A DNA stretch of 10,591 nucleotides from Alphaproteobacteria bacterium UBA6062. GTDB taxonomy: Bacteria > Pseudomonadota > Alphaproteobacteria > Sneathiellales > Sneathiellaceae. The translations under genes and the position numbers were made by a program. The stretch covers positions 1-10,591 of the forward strand of contig DIYE01000029.1 of assembly GCA_002428885.1 (NCBI GenBank), in the 5' to 3' direction. Of the stretch, positions 1 through 6,525 are shown in pieces. The notes below the pieces were generated by a model that was given only the letters and a program-made list of their open reading frames with translations, was not told the DNA's origin and did no database searches. The number at the start of each line of letters is the position of its first letter. The stretch's first letter is position 1.

Positions 1-160
1 CATGAATTTCTTCCTGCTAACCACACTGGCGGCCCTTCCCGGACTTCTGCTATTATGGTGGCTGACACGGAGGGGCATGCCACAAGACCGGAGAAAACCG
101 GGGAGGCGGCCGCAGAATAGAAGAAAGAGATCCGACAGGGATCCGGAGACAATATCATGA
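1..160 (+). CDS. C-terminal fragment of a membrane protein, probably an MFS transporter (AmpG-like)
   Basis: The frame starting at base 2 is open to a TGA at 158-160 and gives about 52 residues. It opens with a strongly hydrophobic stretch (NFFLLTTLAALPGLLLLWWL) and ends in a very basic tail rich in Arg, Lys and Pro. This is the shape of a last transmembrane helix followed by a cytoplasmic tail. The F-x-L-T-x-x-A-x-x-P-G-L-L-L-L pattern resembles the last helix of AmpG-type major facilitator permeases, but that assignment is from memory on a short segment. The gene starts upstream of the window; the ATG at base 2 is more likely an internal Met. Its TGA overlaps the ATG of the next gene (ATGA, 157-160), which suggests translational coupling in one operon. 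It could instead be any other polytopic membrane protein. Confidence 0.55.
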   Translation, partial: MNFFLLTTLAALPGLLLLWWLTRRGMPQDRRKPGRRPQNRRKRSDRDPETIS

Positions 161-1674
161 ATATAGCCAACCTGCTGGTTCGCACCGCCAAAATTTTTGC
201 CGATTATCCGGCCCTTGCCCACGGCAAGGATATAACTGCCACTTATCGGGAATTTGCCGATCAGTCTGCGGCTCTTGCCGGTAATCTGCTGGAAAAATAC
301 GACCTTGAAAAAGGGGACCGGGTGGCGCTGATCATGAAAAACCACCCGGAATACTGGATTTCCCTGTTTGCGGTCTGGCATGCCGGGCTGGTGGCTGTTC
401 CCGTAAACGCCAAACTACATATCTCCGAATTTTCCTACATTCTGGAAAATTCCGGTGCAAAACTGACCCTTGCAACACCTGAATTGGCAACGGAGCTCGC
501 CGCACTGGGCGGTGCCCGGATCCTGGATATTTCCACGCCGGATTATGCAGACATGAAGCTTGGTGAAAAACTTCTTCTTCAGGAAATGGCACCTGATGAT
601 CTGGCCTGGCTCTTTTACACGTCGGGAACAACCGGCAAACCCAAAGGAGCCATGCTCAGTCACCGCAACCTGCTGTGCAGCATCACCAGTTATTTTTCCG
701 ATGTTACCACCATCTCTCCGGGAGATGCTGTGATCCATGCTGCCCCGCAAACCCATGGTTCCGGCCTCTATGGTATCCCGCTGATCGCCAAGGGAGGGAT
801 TCAGGTCACGCCCTTAAGCGGAGGTTTCGAGCCGCCGGAAACCCTGGATCTGATCACTCATTATCCGGGTTCCTGCTTCTTTTTTGCGCCAACCATGGTG
901 CACCGGCTGATCGGTCACGAGGCTTTTACCGGTGCGGATATCAGCAATATCAAGCTGATCGTCTATGGCGGCGGCCCCATGTATGAAGCGGATATCCGCA
1001 AAGCTCTGGACGCTATCGGCCCTAAATTCTGCCAGATCTACGGGCAGGGCGAAGCCCCCATGACCATCACGGTCCTCACCCAGTGGGAGCTCAGCGAAAA
1101 TACCGATCATCCCCGCCGGGCCGAACGGCTGGCCTCCGTTGGAACGGAACGAACAGATGTGCAGATCCGGATCGTCGATGAACACGGCAATACCTGCCCG
1201 GTCGGTGAGGTTGGTGAAATTACCGTGCGCGGCGATGTTGTCATGCTGGGCTACTGGCAGAATGAAGAGGCAACCCGGGAGACCATCCGGGACGGCTGGC
1301 TTTATACCGGAGATATGGGATGTCTCGATGAAGACGGGTTCGTAACCCTGAAAGACCGCTCAAAAGACCTGATCATCTCCGGTGGTACCAACATCTATCC
1401 CCGGGAAATTGAAGAAATCCTGCTGACTCATTCTGCGGTCGAGGAAGCCTCTGTCATCGGGCGCCACCATCCTGACTGGGGGGAGGAAGTCGTTGCCTTC
1501 GTCGTGGGGGACAGTTCATCCCTGTCATCAAAGGATCTGGATGCATTCTGCCTGGAGCATATGGCCCGTTTCAAACGCCCCAAGGAATATTTCTTTATGG
1601 ATGCCCTGCCCAAGAATAACTACGGCAAAGTCCTGAAAACGGAATTGCGGGAGCGGATCAGCGCCTCTTCATAA
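157..1674 (+). CDS. AMP-dependent acyl-CoA synthetase/ligase (ANL superfamily)
   Basis: This 505-residue protein should activate a carboxylic acid with ATP to an acyl-adenylate and transfer it to CoA in the cytoplasm. All core ANL motifs are visible: the phosphate-binding loop YTSGTTGKPKG (154-164), the A5 motif YGQGEAP (295-301), YTGD (383-386), the hinge region with KDRSKDLIISGG (399-410) then TNIYPREIE (411-419), and PKNNYGKVLK (485-494) with catalytic Lys491. The large N-terminal domain runs to about residue 400 and the small C-terminal lid follows. The length is typical of medium/long-chain fatty acid or aryl acid CoA ligases; the substrate cannot be read from sequence. The ATG overlaps the upstream stop codon, and a GGAG at 145-148 is suitably spaced as ribosome binding site. 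The 3' end overlaps the convergent acetyltransferase gene by 17 bp. Confidence 0.93.
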   Translation: MNIANLLVRTAKIFADYPALAHGKDITATYREFADQSAALAGNLLEKYDLEKGDRVALIMKNHPEYWISLFAVWHAGLVAVPVNAKLHISEFSYILENSGAKLTLATPELATELAALGGARILDISTPDYADMKLGEKLLLQEMAPDDLAWLFYTSGTTGKPKGAMLSHRNLLCSITSYFSDVTTISPGDAVIHAAPQTHGSGLYGIPLIAKGGIQVTPLSGGFEPPETLDLITHYPGSCFFFAPTMVHRLIGHEAFTGADISNIKLIVYGGGPMYEADIRKALDAIGPKFCQIYGQGEAPMTITVLTQWELSENTDHPRRAERLASVGTERTDVQIRIVDEHGNTCPVGEVGEITVRGDVVMLGYWQNEEATRETIRDGWLYTGDMGCLDEDGFVTLKDRSKDLIISGGTNIYPREIEEILLTHSAVEEASVIGRHHPDWGEEVVAFVVGDSSSLSSKDLDAFCLEHMARFKRPKEYFFMDALPKNNYGKVLKTELRERISASS

Positions 1675-2245
1675 AATCCAGATGGGTTTTCACAGCCGCC
1701 CATTCGTGGGTCAGGATGCTGTAAACGCATGTATCACGGAGAGAGCCGTCCGGCATGATCATGTGGGAGCGCAGGATACCATCCAGCTTGGCACCCAGCC
1801 TCTCGATCGCCGTACGGCTCTGGCGGTTAAAGAAATGCGTACGGAATTCCACGGCATTGCAGCCCAGCGTTTCAAAGGCATGGGCCAGCATCAGATATTT
1901 CACATGGGTGTTGAGGCCAGTCCGCTGCACCGACTTCCGGTACCAGGTGGAGCCGATTTCCAGCCGCCTGGCCGGCGCTTCAATATTCATATAAGTCGTC
2001 ATGCCGACCGGCTTGCCGAGAGCCTTGTCAATAATCGCAAAAGGCAGCATGGAGCCCGCTTCCTGCAAACCAAGCCGCCGGTCAATCTCCGCTGACATAC
2101 CGTCCGGTGCGGGTACGGACGTATACCAGAGCTTCCATAGCTCACCATCCTCTGCGGCCTCTACCAGCGCAGAATGATAGTCCTGAGAAAGCGGCACCAG
2201 TTCAACACGGTCATCCTGCAGGGTAATCGGAGTAATCCAGGTCAT
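1658..2245 (-). CDS. GNAT family N-acetyltransferase (RimJ/RimL-like)
   Basis: This 195-residue protein matches the Acetyltransf_3 (RimJ/RimL, COG1670) branch of the GNAT fold, which transfers acetyl from acetyl-CoA to an amine. The N-terminal strand ITLQDDRVELVPLS (residues 6-19) is the usual opening. The acetyl-CoA-binding region covers about residues 93-128, with LEIGSTWYRKSVQRTGLN corresponding to motif A and its Q/R-x-x-G-x-G/A-type loop. The segment around 138-161 (FFNRQSRTAIERLGAKLDGI) is the characteristic N-x-x-S-x-x-x-I-E-x-L-G-x-x-x-x-G of this branch. The start has an AGGA on the minus strand a few bases upstream. It is convergent with, and overlaps, the acyl-CoA synthetase gene, and divergent from the repeat-protein cluster. 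The substrate (protein N-terminus, small molecule or antibiotic) is not determinable. Confidence 0.9.
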   Translation of the reverse strand: MTWITPITLQDDRVELVPLSQDYHSALVEAAEDGELWKLWYTSVPAPDGMSAEIDRRLGLQEAGSMLPFAIIDKALGKPVGMTTYMNIEAPARRLEIGSTWYRKSVQRTGLNTHVKYLMLAHAFETLGCNAVEFRTHFFNRQSRTAIERLGAKLDGILRSHMIMPDGSLRDTCVYSILTHEWAAVKTHLDFMKRR

Positions 2246-2313
2246 TATCAGTCCTCATATCCGGAAAATTGGCCTTATCAATACGCAGGATATATCATCT
2301 GAAAAGAGCCAAT

Positions 2314-2342
2314 TTGACAGTGAGGCAGGAACCATATTTAGT
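2314..2342 (+). promoter_or_regulatory. Candidate sigma-70 promoter for the repeat-protein cluster
   Basis: In the 192-bp divergent gap (2246-2437) between the acetyltransferase and P1 there is a perfect TTGACA at 2314-2319 and a TTTAGT (4 of 6 to consensus) at 2337-2342, separated by 17 bp. An alternative -10-like TATAGT lies at 2406-2411 closer to the gene, without a good -35 at the right distance. No terminator or RNA gene is apparent in the rest of the gap. This is pattern matching only. Confidence 0.35.
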
Positions 2343-2437
2343 GATTCCAGGATAAATTTCAGAAATATATCAATCCGGTGAACCCTTTGCGCCCGACCTC
2401 CGACTTATAGTCAAGTTGTCAGAAAACGGAAAATCAT

Positions 2438-3580
2438 ATGACGGAACAGCATACAACAGTCCTTGCCGGTCAGGAGGTCACCGATCTCTGGCTGGAAGGC
2501 CGTGACGCCTGGAATAGATGGGTTCAAGATAACCCCATTGCCGATATTGATTTTTCCGAAACCGATTTCGCTGGCATAAGGGAACAAAATCAGCTCGCGC
2601 TTCTCTCTTTTGAAGGGTTCATCTTTCCAGACGGACATGTCTCATTCGACTGCGCAGATTTCGGAAAAGGGAATGTATCCTTTTTCGGAGCCCGCTTTGG
2701 AACAGGGGATGTGTCTTTTTCTCGGACCGCCTTTGACGGTGATCATATCAGTTTCGTTGAAACAGATTTCGGCAATGGTCTTGTTTCTTTCAGCCATGCC
2801 CGGTTTGGACCGGGCGTTATCTCTTTCCTGAAAGCCCGCTTTGGAACAGGGGATGTTCTTTTCTACAGAACCGTCCCCGACACCAACAGGCTGATCTTTG
2901 AACAGATTAAATCTGAAGCCTGTATCCTCATGGGCGATCTTTTGCATCCTGAAAAGCTGGTGGAACTCTCTTTCGAGGGCGCCTCTCTCAAAGAAAGTCT
3001 GATCCTGCCAAAAGGCACCTATAGCGCCATACCGGATTTCAGAAATTGCCGCTTGGCAAAACCGCTTTCCTTTCATGATATCCAAATTTCAAAAAGGGCA
3101 GCCCCGCAGGGACTATCCATACTGGAGGATTCCCTGGAACCGGAAGTAGAGGAGGATATCTCTAAGCTGCGCCTTCTTGCAGAGCTCGCAGAAAAAAACC
3201 GGAACCACAGATCCCGCCTTGCTTTTCGGGCGACAGAGCGACGTTTCCGGCGCCTTCTCAATCCGTATGGTCTGCCTTCCCCGCTGGATCTGTTTTTTGA
3301 CAGTGCCAGTGATTACGGACAAAGCCTGCTCAGGCCACTCATCGGGCTCCTGCTGATCTTTATTACTTTCGCCTTTCTCTACAACCTGGACACAGGCAAT
3401 CTTCAAAAAGCCCTGCTTTATTCAGCCGCCAATACCCTCCCTGTAGTGCCGGCGAGTGGCTCCCTTCAGGCGCTCCATTTCTCTGGCCAAAACGCGCCTC
3501 TTGCTTTTCTTCAACAGATTTTGGCCATGATCTTTCTCGGTCTGCTCGGTCTCGGCCTCTGGAACCGATGGAAAGGGTAA
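2438..3580 (+). CDS. P1: dodecapeptide (pentapeptide-like) repeat protein with C-terminal two-helix membrane module
   Basis: The protein has 380 residues. The N-terminal cap (about 1-62) carries L-W-L-E-G-R-D-A-W-N-R-W and D-N-P, then I-D-F-S-E-T-D-F and S-F-E-G-F-I-F-P, a layout familiar from alphaproteobacterial pentapeptide proteins. Residues about 63-146 are tandem 12-residue units such as RFGTGDVSFSRT, with Phe spaced alternately 7 and 5 apart. A linker (177-218, including S-L-I-L-P-K-G) follows. Next come a charged helix (about 243-273, LRLLAELAEKNRNHRSR onward) and DYGQSLLRP (292-300). The first membrane helix is at about 299-316, then a loop with ALLYSAANTLPVVPAS (325-340), a second helix at about 357-375, and the end GLGLWNRWKG. 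This is a beta-solenoid fused to a 2-TM tail that resembles channel-like pentapeptide membrane proteins; function unknown. The start has only a weak GGAA-type site upstream. P2 begins 4 bp after the stop, so the two are probably co-transcribed. Confidence 0.85.
   Translation: MTEQHTTVLAGQEVTDLWLEGRDAWNRWVQDNPIADIDFSETDFAGIREQNQLALLSFEGFIFPDGHVSFDCADFGKGNVSFFGARFGTGDVSFSRTAFDGDHISFVETDFGNGLVSFSHARFGPGVISFLKARFGTGDVLFYRTVPDTNRLIFEQIKSEACILMGDLLHPEKLVELSFEGASLKESLILPKGTYSAIPDFRNCRLAKPLSFHDIQISKRAAPQGLSILEDSLEPEVEEDISKLRLLAELAEKNRNHRSRLAFRATERRFRRLLNPYGLPSPLDLFFDSASDYGQSLLRPLIGLLLIFITFAFLYNLDTGNLQKALLYSAANTLPVVPASGSLQALHFSGQNAPLAFLQQILAMIFLGLLGLGLWNRWKG
2689..2856 (+). repeat. Identical 24-bp direct repeats inside P1, 144 bp apart
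   Basis: Bases 2689-2712 and 2833-2856 are identical (core CCCGCTTTGGAACAGGGGAT). Their spacing of 144 bp equals four 36-bp units, so the copies are in register with the 12-residue protein repeat. Nucleotide identity beyond what the protein pattern demands points to recent unit duplication or gene conversion within the array. Confidence 0.8.
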
Positions 3581-3584
3581 TGAG

Positions 3585-4751
3585 ATGAACACCACTGGTG
3601 AAACAGAACAGGTCATCCTCAAAGGTCAGGATGCCGTAACCCTTTGGCTGCAGGGCGCTGAAGCCTGGAATAACTGGGTCTGGGAAAATCGCACCCAGGG
3701 GAAAATCCATTTTTGCGGGGCGGATTTTGCGAATATCCGGATCCGTCAGAATTTGGATCTTGTCTCCTTTGAAGGGTTCAGCTTTCCCTATAATCAAACG
3801 ATCTTCGAAGATGTGTCTTTCGGAGAAGGTGATGTGTCCTTTAAAGGCGTTCGGTTTTTCCGCGGCGTTACCTTCGAAAACTGTGTGTTTGGAGAGGGAT
3901 CCATCCATTTTGAAGAAACCCATTTCGATTACGGCCCGGTTGAGTTTGACCATATCGATTTCGGCAAAGGGCTTGTTGATTTTTCATATGCCGATTTTGG
4001 GGAAGGCACTGTTTTTTTCGGGGACAGCATCTTTGGTGAAGGTCGCATCACTTTCTACGGCGCAACCGCCAACAGCGGAACATTTACCATGTCCCGCGTC
4101 AAATGCCGGGCCGCTGTCGATTTTTCCTATCTGCAGGAGGCGGAAAAGCTGATTGACCTTTCCCTCTACGGCAGTTCCTTTGAAGAAAGTCTGATCCTGC
4201 CTTCAGGCCTTTCCAGATGCATTCCCGACCTGCGGCTCTGTCGTCTGGCGGCTCCTCTGGTCCTGCATCATATCAGACCCAGTTCCCTAAAAGAAATTGT
4301 CACTCTTTCCGCCAAAATTCAGGATGAGTCTTCCGGTGAACCGGAGGATATCGTCAAATTGCGCACATTGGCAGAATATGCGGCAAAAAGTCATGATCAC
4401 CGCTCCTTTCTAGCGTTTCGCGCCGCAGAACGCCGCTACCGCAGGATCCTGGATCCTGTCAGCCTGTCCTCCCTTGCGAGCCTGATTTTCCATATCACCA
4501 GCAATGACGGCCAAAGCCTGCTCAGACCGATCATCGGCCTGCTCCTCACATTCCTGATTTTCTGGCTGCTCTTTACCCTGACAGGAACAACCCCCATAGA
4601 CGCCCTCACCCAATCCACCGCCAACAGCCTGCCCTTCCTCCCGGCAAGCTGGCAAATCCCGCTGACTTTGACCAATCTTCTGCAACAAGGTTTAAGTGCA
4701 TTCTTTCTGCTTCTGCTGGGTCTGGGGATCTGGAACTGGTTGAGGGGATGA
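3585..4751 (+). CDS. P2: dodecapeptide (pentapeptide-like) repeat protein with C-terminal two-helix membrane module
   Basis: The protein has 388 residues and is a close paralogue of P1 over its whole length. The cap holds LKGQDAVTLWLQGAEAWNNW (12-31) and VSFEGFSFP (60-68). The 12-residue repeats run from about 69 to 160, for example DFGKGLVDFSYA (125-136). The linker has SLILPSG (202-208), followed by a charged helix at about 257-289 with H-D-H-R-S-F-L-A-F-R-A-A-E-R-R. The motif NDGQSLLRP (307-315) precedes membrane helix 1 (about 315-331). A loop with ALTQSTANSLPFLPAS (340-355) precedes helix 2 (about 364-383), and the end is GLGIWNWLRG. The start has GGAAAGGG at 3570-3577 with good spacing, lying inside the last codons of P1. 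Asp replaces the Tyr pattern of P1 before G-Q-S (NDGQS against DYGQS). No terminator follows the gene; the next 90 bp are AT-rich. Confidence 0.85.
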   Translation: MNTTGETEQVILKGQDAVTLWLQGAEAWNNWVWENRTQGKIHFCGADFANIRIRQNLDLVSFEGFSFPYNQTIFEDVSFGEGDVSFKGVRFFRGVTFENCVFGEGSIHFEETHFDYGPVEFDHIDFGKGLVDFSYADFGEGTVFFGDSIFGEGRITFYGATANSGTFTMSRVKCRAAVDFSYLQEAEKLIDLSLYGSSFEESLILPSGLSRCIPDLRLCRLAAPLVLHHIRPSSLKEIVTLSAKIQDESSGEPEDIVKLRTLAEYAAKSHDHRSFLAFRAAERRYRRILDPVSLSSLASLIFHITSNDGQSLLRPIIGLLLTFLIFWLLFTLTGTTPIDALTQSTANSLPFLPASWQIPLTLTNLLQQGLSAFFLLLLGLGIWNWLRG

Positions 4752-4841
4752 TCAGGCCAAAAAACACCAAAATATAAAAATAGATATTATTTGTTCTCCT
4801 ATGTAGATTATTGTTCAGATTATCACGAGAGGGTTGAAGAT
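4752..4841 (+). promoter_or_regulatory. AT-rich leader of the higA-like gene with a possible operator
   Basis: This 90-bp stretch is much richer in A and T than its surroundings. It contains an interrupted palindrome AAATA (4778-4782), GATAT, TATTT (4788-4792). HigA proteins autoregulate by binding palindromes just upstream of their own operon, so this is a plausible operator and promoter region. No convincing -35/-10 pair can be assigned. The palindrome is short and low in complexity, so chance is a real alternative. Confidence 0.3.
4800..4829 (+). other. Possible remnant of a higB C-terminus, in frame with higA
   Basis: The higA frame is open upstream of its likely ATG, and these ten codons read YVDYCSDYHE. 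RelE-family HigB toxins often end in a V-D-Y-x-D-Y-H-like motif directly before higA. The fragment could therefore be the last codons of a deleted or decayed higB, now without its stop. Ten residues are too few to be certain. Confidence 0.25.
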
Positions 4842-5156
4842 ATGCCAACGGAGCTGAAAAACCCGCATCCCGGCGAAATCCTGAAAGAGGAGTTCCTGGA
4901 CGAACTGGGTCTCTCCCAAAACGCCCTTGCAAAAGCCATCCACGTGCCCGCAAACCGGATAACCGACATCGTCCGGGGCCGCCGCGGCATCACAGCCGAT
5001 ACAGACCTCCGCCTCAGCCGCTATTTCGGCCTCTCCGACGGCTTCTGGCTCCGCCTGCAAAATAGCTACGATATGCTGGAAGCCAAACGCAATGCCGGGG
5101 AGATGATTGATAGGATCATCCCTCATCAACAGCGACCAGCCCCCTCTATCAGATAA
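4842..5156 (+). CDS. higA: HigA-family antitoxin, XRE helix-turn-helix (apparently without a toxin gene)
   Basis: With the ATG at 4842 the protein has 104 residues, the normal HigA size. NPHPGEILKEEFLDELGLSQ (7-26) is the hallmark HigA opening. The helix-turn-helix spans about 24-46 (L-S-Q-N-A-L-A-K-A-I, then N-R-I-T-D-I-V-R-G), followed by R-R-G-I-T-A-D-T-D-L-R-L-S-R-Y-F-G and the family's F-W-L-R-L-Q-N-S-Y-D-M motif. A GAGAGGG at 4827-4833, 8 bases upstream, supports this start over the in-frame TTG at 4791. In type II systems higB normally lies immediately upstream; here that position is occupied by P2 and a short AT-rich gap, and no toxin ORF is visible downstream either. The gene sits inside the tandem repeat-protein array. 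It may be an orphan repressor or a decayed toxin-antitoxin locus. Confidence 0.88.
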   Translation: MPTELKNPHPGEILKEEFLDELGLSQNALAKAIHVPANRITDIVRGRRGITADTDLRLSRYFGLSDGFWLRLQNSYDMLEAKRNAGEMIDRIIPHQQRPAPSIR

Positions 5157-5170
5157 ACCCCCAGTCTCCA

Positions 5171-5197
5171 GTATCCCCGAAACAAGAAACAGGATAC
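5171..5197. repeat. Short inverted repeat between higA and P3
   Basis: GTATCC (5171-5176) and GGATAC (5192-5197) are perfect inverted repeats around a 15-base loop. There is no T-run after it, so it is not a convincing terminator. It could be an operator or chance. I see nothing else recognisable in 5157-5236. Confidence 0.2.
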
Positions 5198-5236
5198 CAT
5201 TCTTGCGAGCATAAACGATAAGGTCGGGGGCGCCTG

Positions 5237-5337
5237 GTGAGCAAGGAAGAAAAACAGTTCTTGAAGGAGACGACGCCGTCAATCTCTGGCTGCAGGGACG
5301 GGATGCCTGGAATAAATGGGTCCAGGAAAACCCCGAA
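5237..5337 (+). other. Out-of-frame N-terminal cap of P3 (frameshift at an A5 run)
   Basis: Reading frame 1 here encodes TVLEGDDAVNLWLQGRDAWN followed by K-W-V-Q-E-N-P-E, clearly homologous to the caps of P1 and P2 and continuous with P3. That frame has no ATG, GTG or TTG between its stop at 5212-5214 and the GTG at 5338. In the neighbouring frame a GTG at 5237 (weak GGGGG site at 5226-5230) starts M-S-K-E-E-K and reaches the A run 5250-5254. A one-base backward shift there, or one additional A, gives M-S-K-E-E-K-T-V-L-E-G-D-D-A-V, matching the family exactly. The explanation could be a real frameshift mutation, ribosomal slippage, or a sequencing error in a homopolymer. Confidence 0.75.
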
Positions 5338-6507
5338 GTGGACGTGGATTTCTCCGGGGTGGATTTTAGAGAAATTCGTCAGACTAAAAGTATTGATACA
5401 ATTTCGTTCTCAGGTTTCAATTTTCCAATAGGGAAAGCCTACTTCCGTTACACCATCTTTGGCACAGGAGATGTCATTTTCAACAGAACCAACTTTGGTG
5501 AGGGGAACGTTGACTTCAGCTACTCTAATTTTGGTGAGGGGAATGTTGACTTCAGTGAGGCTAATTTCGGAAAGGGGAGTGTTGAATTCATTGACACTAC
5601 ATTTGGCAAGGGCTTTGTAAATTTCGACTTCACCATCTTTGGCGGGAAATATGTTGACTTCTCGGGCGCCACTTTTGAGGATGATGTTAACTTCGCACAC
5701 GTCACCTTCGAGGGTGACGTTGAGTTCTCGTACACCACTTTTGACAAGGGAACGGTTTTCTTCGGTGGTGTAATTACTAGTAGTACGATTTTTAGAATGG
5801 AAGGAGTAAAAAGCAAAGCTATTCTTGATCTAAGCGGTCTGCATAAAATTAATCACTTAACAACCCTGTCATTCCGCCACGCTTCACTTGAAGATAGTCT
5901 TATCCTTCCGTCCGGTCGTTACAATTGTGTACCCGACTTACGAAATACCAAGATCTCCAAAGCAATTACGTTTCACGACATCATACCGACCTTGAAAAGA
6001 ACGAAGAAAAACTGGTGGGAGTTTCTGAAAGTCAAAACCGCAATTGATGAAGAAGATGCTTCTCGGTTTCGCCGTCTTAAGGAACTGGCAGAGATCAACC
6101 GAGATCATCAGGCTGCGCTTACCTATCATGCCAGCGAGCTTCGGGCGTTGCGCTGGACGAAATCTTCGATCCCCGCATCAATACTGGATGCCGCTTTTTC
6201 CTGGGCCAGCGACTATGGGCAAAGTGTTTGGCGACCGATCAGAGCCTTCCTGCTTATGGATCTATTTTTCTTTGGATTTTATGCCAGCAGTTCCGGCGGC
6301 AACTGGATAGACGCCTTAAAAACAGTGATCGCCAATAGTTTACCATTCCTGACCTATAGTAGAGCAGTTCAAACGGAAAGTCTTTTCGCACTCTATGGAG
6401 ATCAAATCCCGATTATTGTAAACAGCCTGACTTTTGTGCAAGGGATTGGGTCTGTGATTTTTCTGTTTTTGATCGGTCTTGGTTTGCGAAACCGGTTCAG
6501 GATTTGA
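5338..6507 (+). CDS. P3: dodecapeptide (pentapeptide-like) repeat protein with C-terminal two-helix membrane module; start disrupted
   Basis: The uninterrupted part with a usable start codon (GTG 5338) gives 389 residues; the natural protein probably begins at GTG 5237 and would be about 34 residues longer. AGGA at 5324-5327 could serve internal initiation. Residues 36-143 hold nine regular 12-residue units (some 11), for example NFGEGNVDFSYS and NFGEGNVDFSEA. The linker has SLILPSG (187-193), followed by a charged helix at about 242-272 with F-R-R-L-K-E-L-A-E-I-N-R-D-H. The motif SDYGQSVWRP (291-300) precedes membrane helix 1 (about 299-315). A loop with ALKTVIANSLPFL (326-338) precedes helix 2 (about 366-382), and the end is GLGLRNRFRI. 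Base composition looks more AT-rich than in P1 and P2, with different codon choices. P4 starts 18 bp downstream. If the frameshift is real, the product lacks its cap but the solenoid and membrane tail remain intact. Confidence 0.8.
   Translation: MDVDFSGVDFREIRQTKSIDTISFSGFNFPIGKAYFRYTIFGTGDVIFNRTNFGEGNVDFSYSNFGEGNVDFSEANFGKGSVEFIDTTFGKGFVNFDFTIFGGKYVDFSGATFEDDVNFAHVTFEGDVEFSYTTFDKGTVFFGGVITSSTIFRMEGVKSKAILDLSGLHKINHLTTLSFRHASLEDSLILPSGRYNCVPDLRNTKISKAITFHDIIPTLKRTKKNWWEFLKVKTAIDEEDASRFRRLKELAEINRDHQAALTYHASELRALRWTKSSIPASILDAAFSWASDYGQSVWRPIRAFLLMDLFFFGFYASSSGGNWIDALKTVIANSLPFLTYSRAVQTESLFALYGDQIPIIVNSLTFVQGIGSVIFLFLIGLGLRNRFRI
5491..5598 (+). repeat. 36-bp coding tandem repeats in P3
   Basis: Three contiguous 36-bp units run 5491-5526, 5527-5562 and 5563-5598. 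Units 1 and 2 match at 30 of 36 positions by eye, with most differences in the last seven bases, so they look like a recent duplication; unit 3 is more diverged. Each unit encodes one 12-residue repeat (N-F-G-x-G-x-V-x-F-x-x-x). Confidence 0.85.
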
Positions 6508-6525
6508 CAATGACGGGGCGGTGTG

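Noticed and set aside
3363..3953. A 196-codon minus-strand frame across the P1-P2 junction
   Set aside because: It is the complementary shadow of the repetitive coding sequence; similar minus-strand frames appear opposite P3 and P4 for the same reason.
4791..4841. TTG at 4791 as the true start of the HigA-like protein
   Set aside because: The HigA family begins close to N-P-H-P-G-E, and a good GAGAGGG site precedes the ATG at 4842, so the extra 17 codons are more likely leader or toxin remnant.
4815..5282. A 155-codon minus-strand frame across higA
   Set aside because: It overlaps the convincing higA gene on the opposite strand and has no recognisable family features; the part outside higA is too short to judge.
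5491..5634. CRISPR-like periodic 36-bp repeats
   Set aside because: The units are contiguous without spacers, stay in frame, and encode the 12-residue protein repeat, so they are coding tandem repeats.
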